DNA from: Streptomyces sp. TLI_146
GTDB taxonomy: Bacteria; Actinomycetota; Actinomycetes; Streptomycetales; Streptomycetaceae
Direction of reading: 5' to 3'
Length of the DNA: 64,000 bases
NCBI RefSeq assembly: GCF_002846415.1
Contig: NZ_PJMX01000001.1
Coordinates: forward strand, 8,494,001 to 8,558,000
How positions within the stretch are numbered: position 1 is the first letter of the stretch; each line of letters starts with the position of its first letter. The notes under the pieces were generated by a model. That model did not search any database. It was not told the DNA's origin and saw nothing but the letters and a program-made list of their open reading frames with translations. The position numbers and the translations under genes were made by a program. Shown here in pieces: positions 18,106 to 27,176 of the stretch.

Positions 18106-18554
18106 TGAGCGAGTGGTCGCCGGAAGTGCTTGAGGTACTGCAGGCCTCAGGATGGGCGCCTGGCAGGCGGGTCGACACGGCTGGCTGGCGATCCATGTTC
18201 GAAGGGGCCGGCATTGTCATGCACGATGCCGCGGAGAGGTTCCTCCAGGAGTTCGGGGGGCTGGTCGTGGCCCATGGCGGCCCGGGGATTAGCCGGGCTC
18301 GCGAGCCCTTCGAACTCGATCCGGCGCTGCTCTGGGGAGAGGAGGACCGGTTCTGCGAGTGGAGCGACGAGTTGGGGAGAGAGCTCTTCCCTCTCGGTGA
18401 GCTCGATCACGGCCGCTTCTTTCTCGCCATCGACGAGGATAGTGAGATCTACCTGGTCGAGACCTGGGTCGCCAGGTTCGGGACCATGTCACACGCCCTG
18501 GAGAACCTGATTCTCGGAGTGATGCCCCGCACGGTCAACGACGGACACCGATAG
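18105..18554 (+). CDS. SUKH-3 domain protein (toxin-immunity type)
   Basis: 149 residues beginning MSEWSPEVLEVLQASGWAPG, followed by RFLQEFGGLVVAHGG and GELDHGRFFLAIDEDSEIYL, the layout of the SUKH-3 family. SUKH proteins commonly act as cytosolic immunity proteins against polymorphic toxins, or are kept as orphan immunity genes. No intact toxin is adjacent; the nearest toxin-like gene is the wreck at 13644. A GTG immediately upstream is an alternative start. Confidence 0.8.
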   Translation: MSEWSPEVLEVLQASGWAPGRRVDTAGWRSMFEGAGIVMHDAAERFLQEFGGLVVAHGGPGISRAREPFELDPALLWGEEDRFCEWSDELGRELFPLGELDHGRFFLAIDEDSEIYLVETWVARFGTMSHALENLILGVMPRTVNDGHR

Positions 18555-18699
18555 AACGATCAGGCATGACGCGGGGATCACGTGGCGAGCAGGACACGCC
18601 GCGGACGAGCTGGGGCAGTTTTCCACGGGGAGCAGCGAGCCGGGGGGCGTGCCGGTGCCTGGCCCTGCTGTCCTGGGGCGGGGTGGGCGCGGGGTAGGC

Positions 18700-18738
18700 G
18701 GCCCGGCCGGGATGGTTTCCCGGCCGGGCCTTCTGTTT
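18700..18738 (+). terminator. Rho-independent-like terminator
   Basis: Perfect 13-bp stem (GGCCCGGCCGGGA with TCCCGGCCGGGCC), a 5-base loop and a following TTCTGTTT. It lies about 145 bases after the SUKH-3 stop. Confidence 0.75.
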
Positions 18739-19515
18739 ATGGTGTGGCCATCCCTTCCCCGCTGCGTGCCGCGATGTCCAGCTTCTGCAGGGCCTTCAGT
18801 GCCTGGGCGAGAACCTCGGAATCCGAGGTTGAGGAGCAGTCAGTGCCAGCATCGTCGGTGAACGTCCGGTATGCATGCTTTTGCTGTCGAGCCCACGCCT
18901 GTGCAGTTCGCTACTTGGCTTCAGGAGCATTACCGCCTTGCCACGGAGGGCGGCCAGCCGTAGCCCGAGGCACAAGTGGAGCCGCTGCTCGGCCTGCTGA
19001 GGCAGCGTCACACGGCCTCGGTCGAGCACCGTACTGAGCCTTCGGCCGCGCTTGGCGGGGAGGAGGGGAGGGATGACGCCTCAGACAGCGCCGGGCCGGG
19101 GCTTAAAGGTGGGCCTGACGCGGCCACCAAGGCCCGTCGTCGTCGAGCCCGGCGGGCCTGCCGCGCGCGTCCTGGGCCTGCAGGGGCATGGTGACGTGGT
19201 CTACCACCCTGGGATGGTCAGAAGGGCCCGTTGTCGGGGAGCCGTCCCCGGTGCGGCCTGGGCGTGGGCATGGGGCGATCCGCCCGTGGCCGGGCAGGCG
19301 GCGTCGGCGGGCGGGTGTACATCCGGCCCGAGGGGCGGTATTCGGTGCGGGGGAGTGCCGCCGTCGAGGCTCCTGGCCGGGACAGTGAGGACAGGACGGA
19401 CATCTGCCCGGGGGCCAGTGGTTTCAGCCGCGCCCCCTAACCCGATGCGCGCGACGCCCGTGGGCACCCGCGGATGCGGCAGCCGTAGCACCACCCCGGC
19501 TGCGCCCCGCCGCCG
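18739..19515. other. Long stretch without a supported gene
   Basis: A short frame at about 18870-18965 reads MHAFAVEPTPVQFATWLQEH then YRLATEGGQP and a stop, which looks coding but is only 30 codons, so it may be the tail of a lost gene. The rest shows no recognisable motif on either strand. Confidence 0.4.
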
Positions 19516-20463
19516 TCACGCGCCGGGCAGCGACGCGGCGACCCGACGCAGTTCCTCGGGGTCCAGTGGCCGCCCGTCCAGGATGAGGTACCAGTGCCAG
19601 TTCCGGTCGCGCCAGTGGTGCACGTACTGGTTCGGGTCCTGCATGCGGCCAACTTCGTAAGGTGGCGCGTCCAGCGGGAGCCGTACGAGCTGGGCGCCGC
19701 GCAGCCGGTCCTCGGGGCCGGGCTCGACGAGGTCCAAGTCCACGACGACGAAACCGGTCTCCGGATCCCCGTCATAGGGGAAGGGGCAGTCGCCGAGGCG
19801 GCCGGCCGGCCAGTGGGCGGGCAGCGGAAGCGGATGGGTTCGGTAGTGGGCGTCGAGCTGCTCCAGGGCGCGGATGCGTTCGCGGCGGCGCGCGGCGAGG
19901 CCGGGGCCCCACCGGAAGTGGGCTTCGGGCAGTGCGCCGAATGTCAGGTCGGTGAGCTCCTCGGCGTAGTCGTGCGCCGGTGCGTACGACTTGAGCAGGA
20001 TTCCCGTGTCGGCGTCGACGATGAGATGGAGTTCGCCCGGCGGGGGCCCGGTGCGCAGGACGACTTCCCAGGCGCGGCGTCCGTCGTGCCCTACGGCCCG
20101 CGGGGACCGTATGAGGGTGGCGTCGGCGAGCAGCGGGCTGTGGGCGCAGAGGATGAGGCGGGCGGGGGTCGGGTCGAAGTCCCAGGGGTAGGAGGCATCG
20201 TCGGTGGGAAAGTGCGGGCCGGGGCGCTCGGCCCGGGGAGCCGTCTCCTCGTCGGTCAGTACGATGCCGTCCGCCGTGTCGAGGCGCCACTGGTGCGGCG
20301 GCCTGAAGGCGAACCGCACGGCGGTCCGCGCCGGACAGGGAGGTGGCCACGAGGGGGTTGTCTGTCTGCGGGGACGGAGCGCGGTGTACCTCCCGTGAAG
20401 AGCCTGTCCCGGTGCGGCGTCGAGTTGCTGCCGCAGGACTTCCCAGTCGGGCACGGACACCAT
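19516..20463 (-). CDS. Hypothetical protein, possibly LolA-like
   Basis: 315 residues. Starts MVSVPDWEVLRQQLDAAPGQ after GGGGAGGAGCGC. The middle contains VRFAFRPPHQWRLDTADGIV, AWEVVLRTGPPPGELHLIVD and DTGILLKSYAP, the beta-strand pattern of LolA-like proteins (substrate strand, W-R, D-x-x-T-G-x-x-L). The C-terminal part has a Trp-rich strand (HHWRDRNWHWYLILDGRP). No signal peptide, so it is presumably cytosolic, unlike true LolA. Function unknown; the LolA resemblance is by eye only. Confidence 0.6.
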   Translation of the reverse strand: MVSVPDWEVLRQQLDAAPGQALHGRYTALRPRRQTTPSWPPPCPARTAVRFAFRPPHQWRLDTADGIVLTDEETAPRAERPGPHFPTDDASYPWDFDPTPARLILCAHSPLLADATLIRSPRAVGHDGRRAWEVVLRTGPPPGELHLIVDADTGILLKSYAPAHDYAEELTDLTFGALPEAHFRWGPGLAARRRERIRALEQLDAHYRTHPLPLPAHWPAGRLGDCPFPYDGDPETGFVVVDLDLVEPGPEDRLRGAQLVRLPLDAPPYEVGRMQDPNQYVHHWRDRNWHWYLILDGRPLDPEELRRVAASLPGA

Positions 20464-20501
20464 GCGCTCCTCCCCTTGGTGCTCCTCTGGACTCTACGGG
20501 C

Positions 20502-21266
20502 TCAGTCTCCCGTGCCCGAGGTGGGACACAGTTTCTCCGTGCCGCCCTGCTGCATGCACACGTCCCATCCGCGGAACTTCTCGCCGTAGCGGCCGTCGTC
20601 GCCGATGGCACGCGTACCATCGGCGAACGTGACATCCACGTTGACCATGGGGAACTTGATGGCGGGGAAGGTGCCCATGCTCTTGAGGAACCGGACGCCG
20701 TCGTAGGCGACGTCATTTGCGGGGCCGTCGGCGCCGTCGTCACGCCAGGTGCTGCACGTCTTGTCCCGCTCGCCCTTGATGTTCACGCCGCACTCGTAGG
20801 AGTAGTCGGCGAAGTACGAGGGGGGACCGGACCACAGGGACGTGTTGATGATCATCATCCATGTCTGGCCGCCGCGGAGCTGTTCCTCCAGCCTGAGGCG
20901 CACCTGCTGGATCGCGCTGCATCCGTCGAGGCCGCAGCTCGCGTCGATCGCGTAGACGTAGGACGACCGGTAGCGGTAATCGGTGATGGGGCGCTGGTTC
21001 TTGTCGCGTAACTTGTAGCCGGTTGGCGTGTCTGTGTACGGCTTGATACGCGTCCCGGTCAGTTGGGCGCGAGCGTTGGCCGGCAGCGCGCTCACCGGCG
21101 TGGACTTCGTGGTGCTGAGCGGTTGGTCGGAGAAGTACACGATGTGCTTGGTTGCGGGTGCTGCCGGGTGGGCGCCCGTGTCGGCGGACGCCGCCTGTGT
21201 CGTGCCGACGAGTGCCGCCGCGGCGAGGGTCAAGGCCGCGCCGACCGCAACGATGTGTCTGGACAT
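20502..21266 (-). CDS. Secreted hypothetical protein
   Basis: 254 residues with a Sec signal (MSRHIVAVGAALTLAAAALV, cleavage near ASA-DT at about 32). The mature protein has four or more cysteines (ASCGLDGCS, YECGVNI, KTCSTW, DVCMQQ) and a C-terminal block (FPMVNVDVTFADGTRAIGDD, YGEKFRGWDVC) almost repeated in the broken gene at 21539-22078 on the other strand. RBS AGGGAGCGAAC before the ATG. I recognise no family; an extracellular role is likely. Confidence 0.75.
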   Translation of the reverse strand: MSRHIVAVGAALTLAAAALVGTTQAASADTGAHPAAPATKHIVYFSDQPLSTTKSTPVSALPANARAQLTGTRIKPYTDTPTGYKLRDKNQRPITDYRYRSSYVYAIDASCGLDGCSAIQQVRLRLEEQLRGGQTWMMIINTSLWSGPPSYFADYSYECGVNIKGERDKTCSTWRDDGADGPANDVAYDGVRFLKSMGTFPAIKFPMVNVDVTFADGTRAIGDDGRYGEKFRGWDVCMQQGGTEKLCPTSGTGD

Positions 21267-21538
21267 GTTCGCTCCCTGGTGTGTGCGTGTGGGCTTGCGC
21301 GCTTTGCCGTGTACGGCGGCGCGGGTGGTTCGTTGGCCACCTCGGCAGCGTAGGAAGGTTTGCCAGGGGCGTGAGAGTGCGGAATGCGTCAGACCAGCCC
21401 CCTGCGATGTGACGTCACCTTGATGAGCCACTTTGCAACTGCCCATCAGCGGAGCTGAGTTGACCGATATCGCCCTGTGGTCGGCGGCGCGGACGGGCCT
21501 AATGTGCGGCGGTGTTGAGGGCGCGCCGCGAGCGTCCA

Positions 21539-22078
21539 TGACGCGCGGCGACGACAGGGATTCGGAGGCCTCCGTGCAGCGACGTGCGGCAGCGATCGGT
21601 GTCACCTTGGCGGGGGCGGCCACCCTGTTCGCCATCTCGGCGCCCCGGCCGCGGCCGGGCCGGCCCAGCGGGGCGCTTCTACCCCGGTGGTCGTGGGCTT
21701 CTTCGCGCCCCGGCCCCTGGCTCAGGGCAGTACCATCTCGAGGGGCATGCTGCCCCCGCAGCCCGTTCCCTCGTGGGCGGAACACCTGCGGCCAGAGCCG
21801 GTTACGACGCCGACGTACCCAGCGGATACCGCCTGCGCGGCGGCGGCGCCGACGGTGCCGCGTCAGGGCCGGTCGGCGACCTCACCTCGGTGTCCTTCAG
21901 CATGGGCGCGTTCCCCGTCACCAAGTACCCGATGGTGCGCCTCGACGTCGAATTCGCCGACGGGACGCGGGCGATCGGTGACGACGGCGATTTCGGTGAG
22001 AAGTTCCGCGGTTGGGACGTGTGCATGCGCCAGGGCAGCCCCGAGACGCTCTGCGCGACGACGAGCGCGCGCGACTGA
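21539..22078 (+). pseudogene. Decayed inverted paralogue of the neighbouring secreted protein
   Basis: Three frames are needed to read it. The first gives a signal peptide (VQRRAAAIGVTLAGAATLFA); the second matches the paralogue's early mature region (VVVGFFAPRPLAQGSTISRG against HIVYFSDQPLSTTKS); the third gives GYDADVPSGYRLRG and the conserved end FPVTKYPMVRLDVEFADGTR, FGEKFRGWDVCMRQ. The cysteine-rich middle of the intact copy is absent. It lies head to head with the intact gene, so an inverted duplication followed by two frameshifts and a deletion is the simplest reading. Confidence 0.65.
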
Positions 22079-22307
22079 ATCCGCCGCGTGACCGGGTGTC
22101 ATGCTTGCATCCGAAGACCCGGCGCAGGTTCCCGCCGCAGCCGCCGCAGCCGCCGCACGATGGTCCACGCCAGGTCGTGGCTGTCGGTCCCCCCGACCAG
22201 CGAGGCAGCCATCGCCGTCAGAGGAGCCAGTCGGGTGAGGTTGGAAAGCCCGCAGACAGCGTGCGCCGTGTCCCGCCCTGCCGGGCCGTTCGGCCGGTCG
22301 GCACCGG

Positions 22308-22539
22308 TCAGGAGATGTCTGTGCCGGTGAGTTCGCGCAGCATGGCGGTGAAGGCTTTCGCGTTGCACAGGATCGCCCGGGAAGCGTTGGGCAGGGGATG
22401 GCCGCCGATTTCTGCGCTGGGGCTACCTGGTCCGACGCCCTGTTCGGTGCCCTTCGCCTCGTACGCCTCCTCCGACGCCGCAACGAAGTCCCGCCTTGTC
22501 GTACAGCTCGGTCTTCGTCAGCGACTGGAGCAACTTCAT
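22308..22539 (-). pseudogene. Small frameshifted gene
   Basis: Starts MKLLQSLTKTELYDKAG; one base later the frame changes and continues FVAASEEAYEAKGTEQGVG, then GHPLPNASRAILCNAKAF and MLRELTGTDIS to a TGA. Together about 77 residues with strong coding character, so one indel has broken it. Family not recognised. It could be a sequencing error rather than a true mutation. Confidence 0.45.
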
Positions 22540-22628
22540 CCTGCTGCTCCCCGCGCAGGCGAGGGGGCGGCCGGGCAGGCCGACGAGTGGAGCTGATCCG
22601 GCAGTCCGAGTCAGCCGGGATCGGTTGC

Positions 22629-23486
22629 TTAGTTGTCGGCTGGGCCGGGGGCCATCGGGCTGTCGGCCGCCTGGCTGGCGGCTCGTTCCGCGCGGAGTTC
22701 TTCGGCGACCTCGTAGGCCCGGCCCGGCTCGTAGACGGTGACCGAGGTGCCAGGGCTGTGCATCGCGTATGCCCGGGGTGTGTACTGGTAGCTTTCGATG
22801 CCGCGCTGGGCGGCTATGTCGTCGACTTCGCCGACGGGTACCCGCCACTGCTCGGCGGTGTGGGACAGGGTCCACCACTCGTCCGGACGCAGGAAGTCGC
22901 GCTTGACCTCCGTCTGACGCTCTATCGCCACCTGGGCCCGGCCGAGGTGCTCGGTCAGCCAGCCGGTCAGCGCCTGTGCGTCGACCCGAGAGAGCGGTGC
23001 GGACGTCGGCGGTTCGCATTCCACCGTCTGGTTGCGGGTGTGCAACACCACCTTGATCGACTGTCGCTGCCCCAGACTGAGTCGCTCGATGACGACGACT
23101 CGCTGCAGATCAGCCAGCGCCATGGTCGATGAACGCAGAAAGCGGGCGATCACGACCTGGGCCGGAGTTGCCAGGGGGCGGAGCTCGACCCACCGCACGG
23201 TCATGGAGACCGTGACGTACAGCGTGGCTACGGCGAGCAGGACCACTGCGAGGACTGTGAGCGCCATGAGCACCCAGAAACCGCCCCAGACGGCTGAGCT
23301 CCCCGAGAGCACGGCGGTCACCAGAGCGGCCAGCAGAAGTGGGGCCGCGACCATCGACGGGACCATGATGCTCGCGCCCAGCGCGACGGCCAGCTCGCGG
23401 GGCCGACTGGGCACGAACACCAGCCGCCATCCGGCTTTCACGGGTGAGGCAACTTCCGCCAGCGGGCCGGGACGCCGAGTTTCCAT
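22629..23486 (-). CDS. Membrane protein, 285 residues, function unknown
   Basis: Two strong hydrophobic helices (about residues 38-62 and 66-92: MVAAPLLLAALVTAVL, VLMALTVLAVVLLAVATLYV), then a hydrophilic domain with a PH-like strand pattern (VRWVELRPLATPAQV, LQRVVVIERLSLGQRQSIKV) and an Ala/Glu-rich tail. The layout, two membrane helices followed by a PH-like domain, is common in Gram-positive membrane proteins of unknown role. No clear operon partner. Confidence 0.7.
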   Translation of the reverse strand: METRRPGPLAEVASPVKAGWRLVFVPSRPRELAVALGASIMVPSMVAAPLLLAALVTAVLSGSSAVWGGFWVLMALTVLAVVLLAVATLYVTVSMTVRWVELRPLATPAQVVIARFLRSSTMALADLQRVVVIERLSLGQRQSIKVVLHTRNQTVECEPPTSAPLSRVDAQALTGWLTEHLGRAQVAIERQTEVKRDFLRPDEWWTLSHTAEQWRVPVGEVDDIAAQRGIESYQYTPRAYAMHSPGTSVTVYEPGRAYEVAEELRAERAASQAADSPMAPGPADN

Positions 23487-23799
23487 GGCTCAAAGGTAGG
23501 GCCCTGCAAGGGAGTTCATAAGGCTCCGGTGGGCCGTATCTTGTCGAGGGCGGGGAATCGCAGGCGACCGGGTGTGAGCCCGCCAGGCAGGTGTAGGGGA
23601 CCGCCACGGGCTTGGGGCCTGGGAGGCGTGCGCCAAGGGCCATGGCCCGCCAGTACGCCATGCGCACGGCCTCGCATGGGTGTACGCCGCCGCGCTGGTT
23701 CTGTGACCGTGGAACCCCGCAGGCCCCGCAGGCCCCGCAGGCCCCGTAGGGGCGTCGGGCGTCGGGCGAGGGGTGTGGGGCCCCCTTGCGGTCGCGGTG
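23487..23799. other. Gene-free stretch with a short tandem repeat
   Basis: No open frame with recognisable content. It contains the 9-bp tandem repeat at 23715-23750, annotated separately. Confidence 0.5.
23715..23750. repeat. Tandem repeat, 4 x 9 bp
   Basis: CCCCGCAGG three times followed by CCCCGTAGG. Four contiguous units with no spacers, so not a CRISPR. Confidence 0.85.
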
Positions 23800-24488
23800 T
23801 CACCGGGTCGGCTCTGGCCGGGCGGGCGTGCGGGCGACGAGGAGAGCGATGTCGTCGGCGTGGACGGAGGCCATGCCGGTGAGGAGCTCGTCGCAGAACG
23901 TGTCGAGGTCTTCGCCGGCGAGGGCGGCGGCGTGCTGCCGCAGGCGGGTCAGGCCGTGGGTGAGGTCCTCGCCGCGGCGTTCGATGAGCGCGTCGGTGTA
24001 CATGAGCGCGGTGGAGCGGGCGGGCAGGGCTTCGGCGGCGTCATGGCGCGCGAGCGTGGGGTCGACACCGAGGAGGAGTCCGCGGCCTCCCTTGAGGTAG
24101 CGGGTGTCGCCTTCATGGGTGATGAGCAGGGGCGGCGGGTGGCCGGCGCTGGAGTAGGTGAGGGTCCGACTTCCGTCGTCCCCCTGGTCGAGGAGGGCGT
24201 AGAGGCAGGTGGCTGTGATGTGGGGGAAGAGCGACTGGTGGGCGAGGTCGAGGCGGCGCTGAAGGCGTTCGGCGATGTGCTGCATCTGGCGGTGCAGCCG
24301 GGCGTTGTCCACGTCGAGAGCGATGCGGTGGGTCAGGTCCTCCACCATGGCGAGGTCGTCGTAGGGTGAGCGGGGCGCGGTCGGCGGAGCGGCCGATGGT
24401 CAGGGCGCCGAGGACTTGTCGGCGGGCGCGGACGAGGGCGACGACGGCGGTGTGGGTGCCGAGCCGGTCGAACAGTTCCAGACCGGAC
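23800..24488 (-). pseudogene. SpoIIE-type PP2C phosphatase with deletion and frameshift
   Basis: Upstream, in one frame, is a GAF-domain tail (LFDRLGTHTAVVALVRARRQ, VLGALTIGRS); the frame changes and continues YDDLAMVEDLTHRIALDVDN, then HIAERLQRRLDLAHQSL. In complete proteins HIAERLQRSLL and LRRLDLAHQ are separated by roughly 80 residues carrying the metal-binding GGDWYD and GDVTGHG motifs; here they are fused, so the catalytic half is deleted. The end is intact (SSAGHPPPLLITHEGDTRYL, ALMYTDALIERRGEDL, DDIALLVAR). Catalysis is not expected. Confidence 0.75.
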
Positions 24489-24576
24489 GACTATCCCACC
24501 AGCAGCCATATTCCCTTACCGAGACGACGCTGACCAGCCCGGATGGGCCACGCCCAGCGCCCTCACGTCGGTGCTA

Positions 24577-25572
24577 TTACGCTCCATCCGTTCCAGGCGA
24601 GGGCGGTTGGGCGAAGGAGGCGCGGTAGGCACGCGGACTGGTCCCCAGGCGGGATGCGAAGTGCTGGCGCATGGTGATCTCGCTGCCGAAACCGCAGCGG
24701 CGGGCGATCTCGGGCATGGGCAGATCGGTACGTTCGAGCAGTTTTTGGGCCGCCGCGACGCGATGGCCCAGGAGCCAGTTCAGCGGTGTCGTCCCCGTCG
24801 CCGCCGCGAAGTGCCGGGCGAAGGAGCGCGGCGACATTCCGGAGCGGTCGGCGAGCGCGGCCACGGTCAGCGGTTTGCCGAGGTGCGTCAGGGCGAAGGC
24901 GCGTACCTCGGCCAGCACGTCGACGTCGCGGTCGACGGTCGGCGTCGGATGTTCGATGAACTGGGCCTGGGTTCCTGTCCGAAAGGGTGCGGTGACCATG
25001 GAGCGGGCGATGGTCGCGGCGGCTTCCGCCCCGTGAGCGGTGCGCACCAGGTGCAAGCACAGATCGATGCCCGCGGCGGTTCCGGCGGCGGTCCACAGGT
25101 TGCCGTCCTCGACGAACAGGGCGTCGGGTTCGACCTGCACCCTGGGGTGTCGGGTCTTGAGCAGATCGGTCAGTGCCCAATGGGTGAGCGCCCGGCGTCC
25201 GTCCAGCAGTCCTGCCTGGGCCAGGGTGAACGCGCCGCCGCACAGCGCGGCGATGGCGGTCCCGCGGGCGTGGGCGCGACGCAACGCGGCGAGGACGGGC
25301 TCGGGGGCCGGGGTGACATGGTCGTCCAGGCCCGGCACGAGGATCAGCTCGGCGCGGTGCAGCCAGGCGAGCGTGCGGTCCGGCGTGAGCGTGAGGCCGC
25401 CGCGCATCGCTACGGGCGCGAGACTCGCGGCGACCCGGCGCAGTTCGAAGGCGGGGACTCCGTAGCCGGTACGGTCCGCGCCCCACACTTCGGTGATCAC
25501 CGATACGTCGAAGGCCCGGATCCCGGGGAAGGCGAGCAGGGCGATGCGCTGGGCCCGTAGAGGTTGCGTCAC
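24577..25572 (-). CDS. GlxA-family (DJ-1/PfpI plus AraC HTH) transcriptional regulator
   Basis: 331 residues. The first ~190 form a DJ-1/PfpI-like domain (RIALLAFPGIRAFDVSVIT, nucleophile-elbow-like AALCGGAFTLAQAGLLDGR, THW after it); residues ~220-320 are an AraC DNA-binding domain (ADRSGMSPRSFARHFAAATG, ARRCGFGSEITMRQHFA). The GTG start has no strong ribosome site. It is divergent from an isochorismatase-like hydrolase across 74 bases, so it likely controls that gene and itself (inference). Confidence 0.88.
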   Translation of the reverse strand: MTQPLRAQRIALLAFPGIRAFDVSVITEVWGADRTGYGVPAFELRRVAASLAPVAMRGGLTLTPDRTLAWLHRAELILVPGLDDHVTPAPEPVLAALRRAHARGTAIAALCGGAFTLAQAGLLDGRRALTHWALTDLLKTRHPRVQVEPDALFVEDGNLWTAAGTAAGIDLCLHLVRTAHGAEAAATIARSMVTAPFRTGTQAQFIEHPTPTVDRDVDVLAEVRAFALTHLGKPLTVAALADRSGMSPRSFARHFAAATGTTPLNWLLGHRVAAAQKLLERTDLPMPEIARRCGFGSEITMRQHFASRLGTSPRAYRASFAQPPSPGTDGA

Positions 25573-25646
25573 CGTGGCAGTAAACCATCGATCGCTGTCT
25601 TCCAGTCCTCTGGGACAGGGCCGGCCGGGGCGGCAGGATCGTGGGC

Positions 25647-26234
25647 ATGGAGATCACACAGAACGCGGCACTGGTAGTGGTGGACGTGCAGAAGGGCTTC
25701 GACGAGTCGGAGTTCTGGGGCCCCCGCAACAACCCGGCCGCCGACGAGAACATCGCCGCACTGATCGCGGCGTGGCAGCGCACGGACCGGCCGGTCGTCT
25801 TCGTACGGCACGACTCGTCCAAGCCCGGCTCTCCCCTGCGGACCGGGTACGAGGGCAACGACTTCAAGGAGTACGTCCAAGCGCGGCGCGGCAAGGGCGC
25901 CGGTCCGGAGCTACTCCTCACCAAGTCCGTGAACTCGGCGTTCTACGGCACCCCAGAGCTCGACAGCTGGCTCAAGGCTGCGGGCGTCACCCAGTTCGTG
26001 CTGGTCGGCATTCAGACCAACATGTGCGTGGAGACGACTGCCCGCATGGGCGGCAACCTCGGCTACGACGTGCTGGTGGCCCTGGACGCCACCCACACTT
26101 TTGACCTGACCGGTCCGAACGGCTGGCATCTGACGGCCGACGAACTGGCTCGAGCCAGTGCCGTGTCTCTGCACGGCGGCGGCTTCGCCCGGGTGGTGAC
26201 GACCGGTGAGCTGGTGGCCGCCGCCCGCTGTTGA
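25647..26234 (+). CDS. Isochorismatase-like cysteine hydrolase
   Basis: 195 residues. The catalytic triad of the superfamily is visible: D13 (ALVVVDVQKGF), K93 (LLTKSVNSAFYG) and C127 (GIQTNMCVETTARMGG). These enzymes hydrolyse C-N or C-O bonds of small molecules such as isochorismate, nicotinamide or biuret; the substrate here is unknown. The ATG two codons after an alternative GTG was chosen. Divergent from a GlxA regulator, a frequent pairing in Streptomyces. Confidence 0.88.
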   Translation: MEITQNAALVVVDVQKGFDESEFWGPRNNPAADENIAALIAAWQRTDRPVVFVRHDSSKPGSPLRTGYEGNDFKEYVQARRGKGAGPELLLTKSVNSAFYGTPELDSWLKAAGVTQFVLVGIQTNMCVETTARMGGNLGYDVLVALDATHTFDLTGPNGWHLTADELARASAVSLHGGGFARVVTTGELVAAARC

Positions 26235-26319
26235 CACCCGGACCCGTAGGAGGGGCCCGGCTGGCGGGTCACCCCGGGAAGGGCCGCACGGATCCCCTCG
26301 CGCCGAGGTTTTGGCGGGC

Positions 26320-26757
26320 CTGGTCGATGTATTCCTGTCGGGCGGCGCGATGGTCACCGCAGGACTGGTCCCAGGTTCCGCCGTAGCCATGGCCGGGAGC
26401 TGCCCGGGCCAGTGCATCTTCTGCCTGGCGAACATCTCCCTGGCCTGCGGCTCCATCCTGACCGCCGTCTCCACTCAGGTCCTGATCCCGCAGGTCTTCG
26501 CCGACCAAGCCCTTCCGAAGATCTACTCACGCCTGGGTATGGCTGAGTCGTCCGCCGATGCGGCGGCGCCTTTCGTGACCGGTCTCGCCCTGGCCGGTCT
26601 CGGCCTGGCACCCACGTTCGGCTCGGCTGCGGCACTTGCCCTGGCCGCTTGCGGGCTGCTGGTGCGCATCCCGCGCGTGTGGGTACCGAGCAGCAGTACA
26701 TCCGACGAGAAGGCCGGGGAATCGGGCACCAGTCCTGCAGGCCAGGCGGATCCCTGA
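26320..26757 (+). pseudogene. MFS transporter fragment
   Basis: The frame codes for several membrane helices: VDVFLSGGAMVTAGLVPGSA, CLANISLACGSILTAV, AAPFVTGLALAGLGLA, FGSAAALALAACGLLVRIP. VLIPQVFADQALPKIYSRL and the final loop resemble the last third of an MFS exporter. There is no N-terminal half. It starts just after the isochorismatase-like stop. Confidence 0.45.
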
Positions 26758-27176
26758 CCATGGCGCCCACGCCTACCTCCGCAACCTCACGGGCGGTTTC
26801 GTGGGTCCCTTCGTTGTCCGCTTGCCGCTGGACGGGTACGGCGGGAGCGACTCTGCCGGAACGGGGGTGCGTCGGGATATTGCGTTGCACCCCTGGAGGG
26901 CGTCTTGTTAGCTTCAAGGTGTCGTTCTGAGTCGCTCTGGGCCTATGTGCCCGAGGAGAGGGTGTTTTATGTTCCGGCCCGCGCCGAGTGCGCCTCGCCG
27001 TTCCGCGTAGTCGTCCGCCGCTGTCCGCTGTCCGCCTTTGCGGGCTGCTGCCGGACGCGTCCTCCGGTGCCCTGAACTGCCCAGCCGCCCTCCTACGGCG
27101 TCATCGGGCTGCTTTCTGACGAGGCCACTCGGCCTGCTCTTGCTGTCATGACCACTTCCCAGCAAGGAGCACCCGG
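26758..27176. other. Gene-free region upstream of the RNHCP pair
   Basis: About 420 bases with no supported gene. Presumably holds the promoter of the RNHCP genes; I could not pick convincing -35/-10 boxes. Confidence 0.4.

Noticed and set aside
23715..23750. CRISPR-like array
   Set aside because: Units are only nine bases and contiguous, without spacers.
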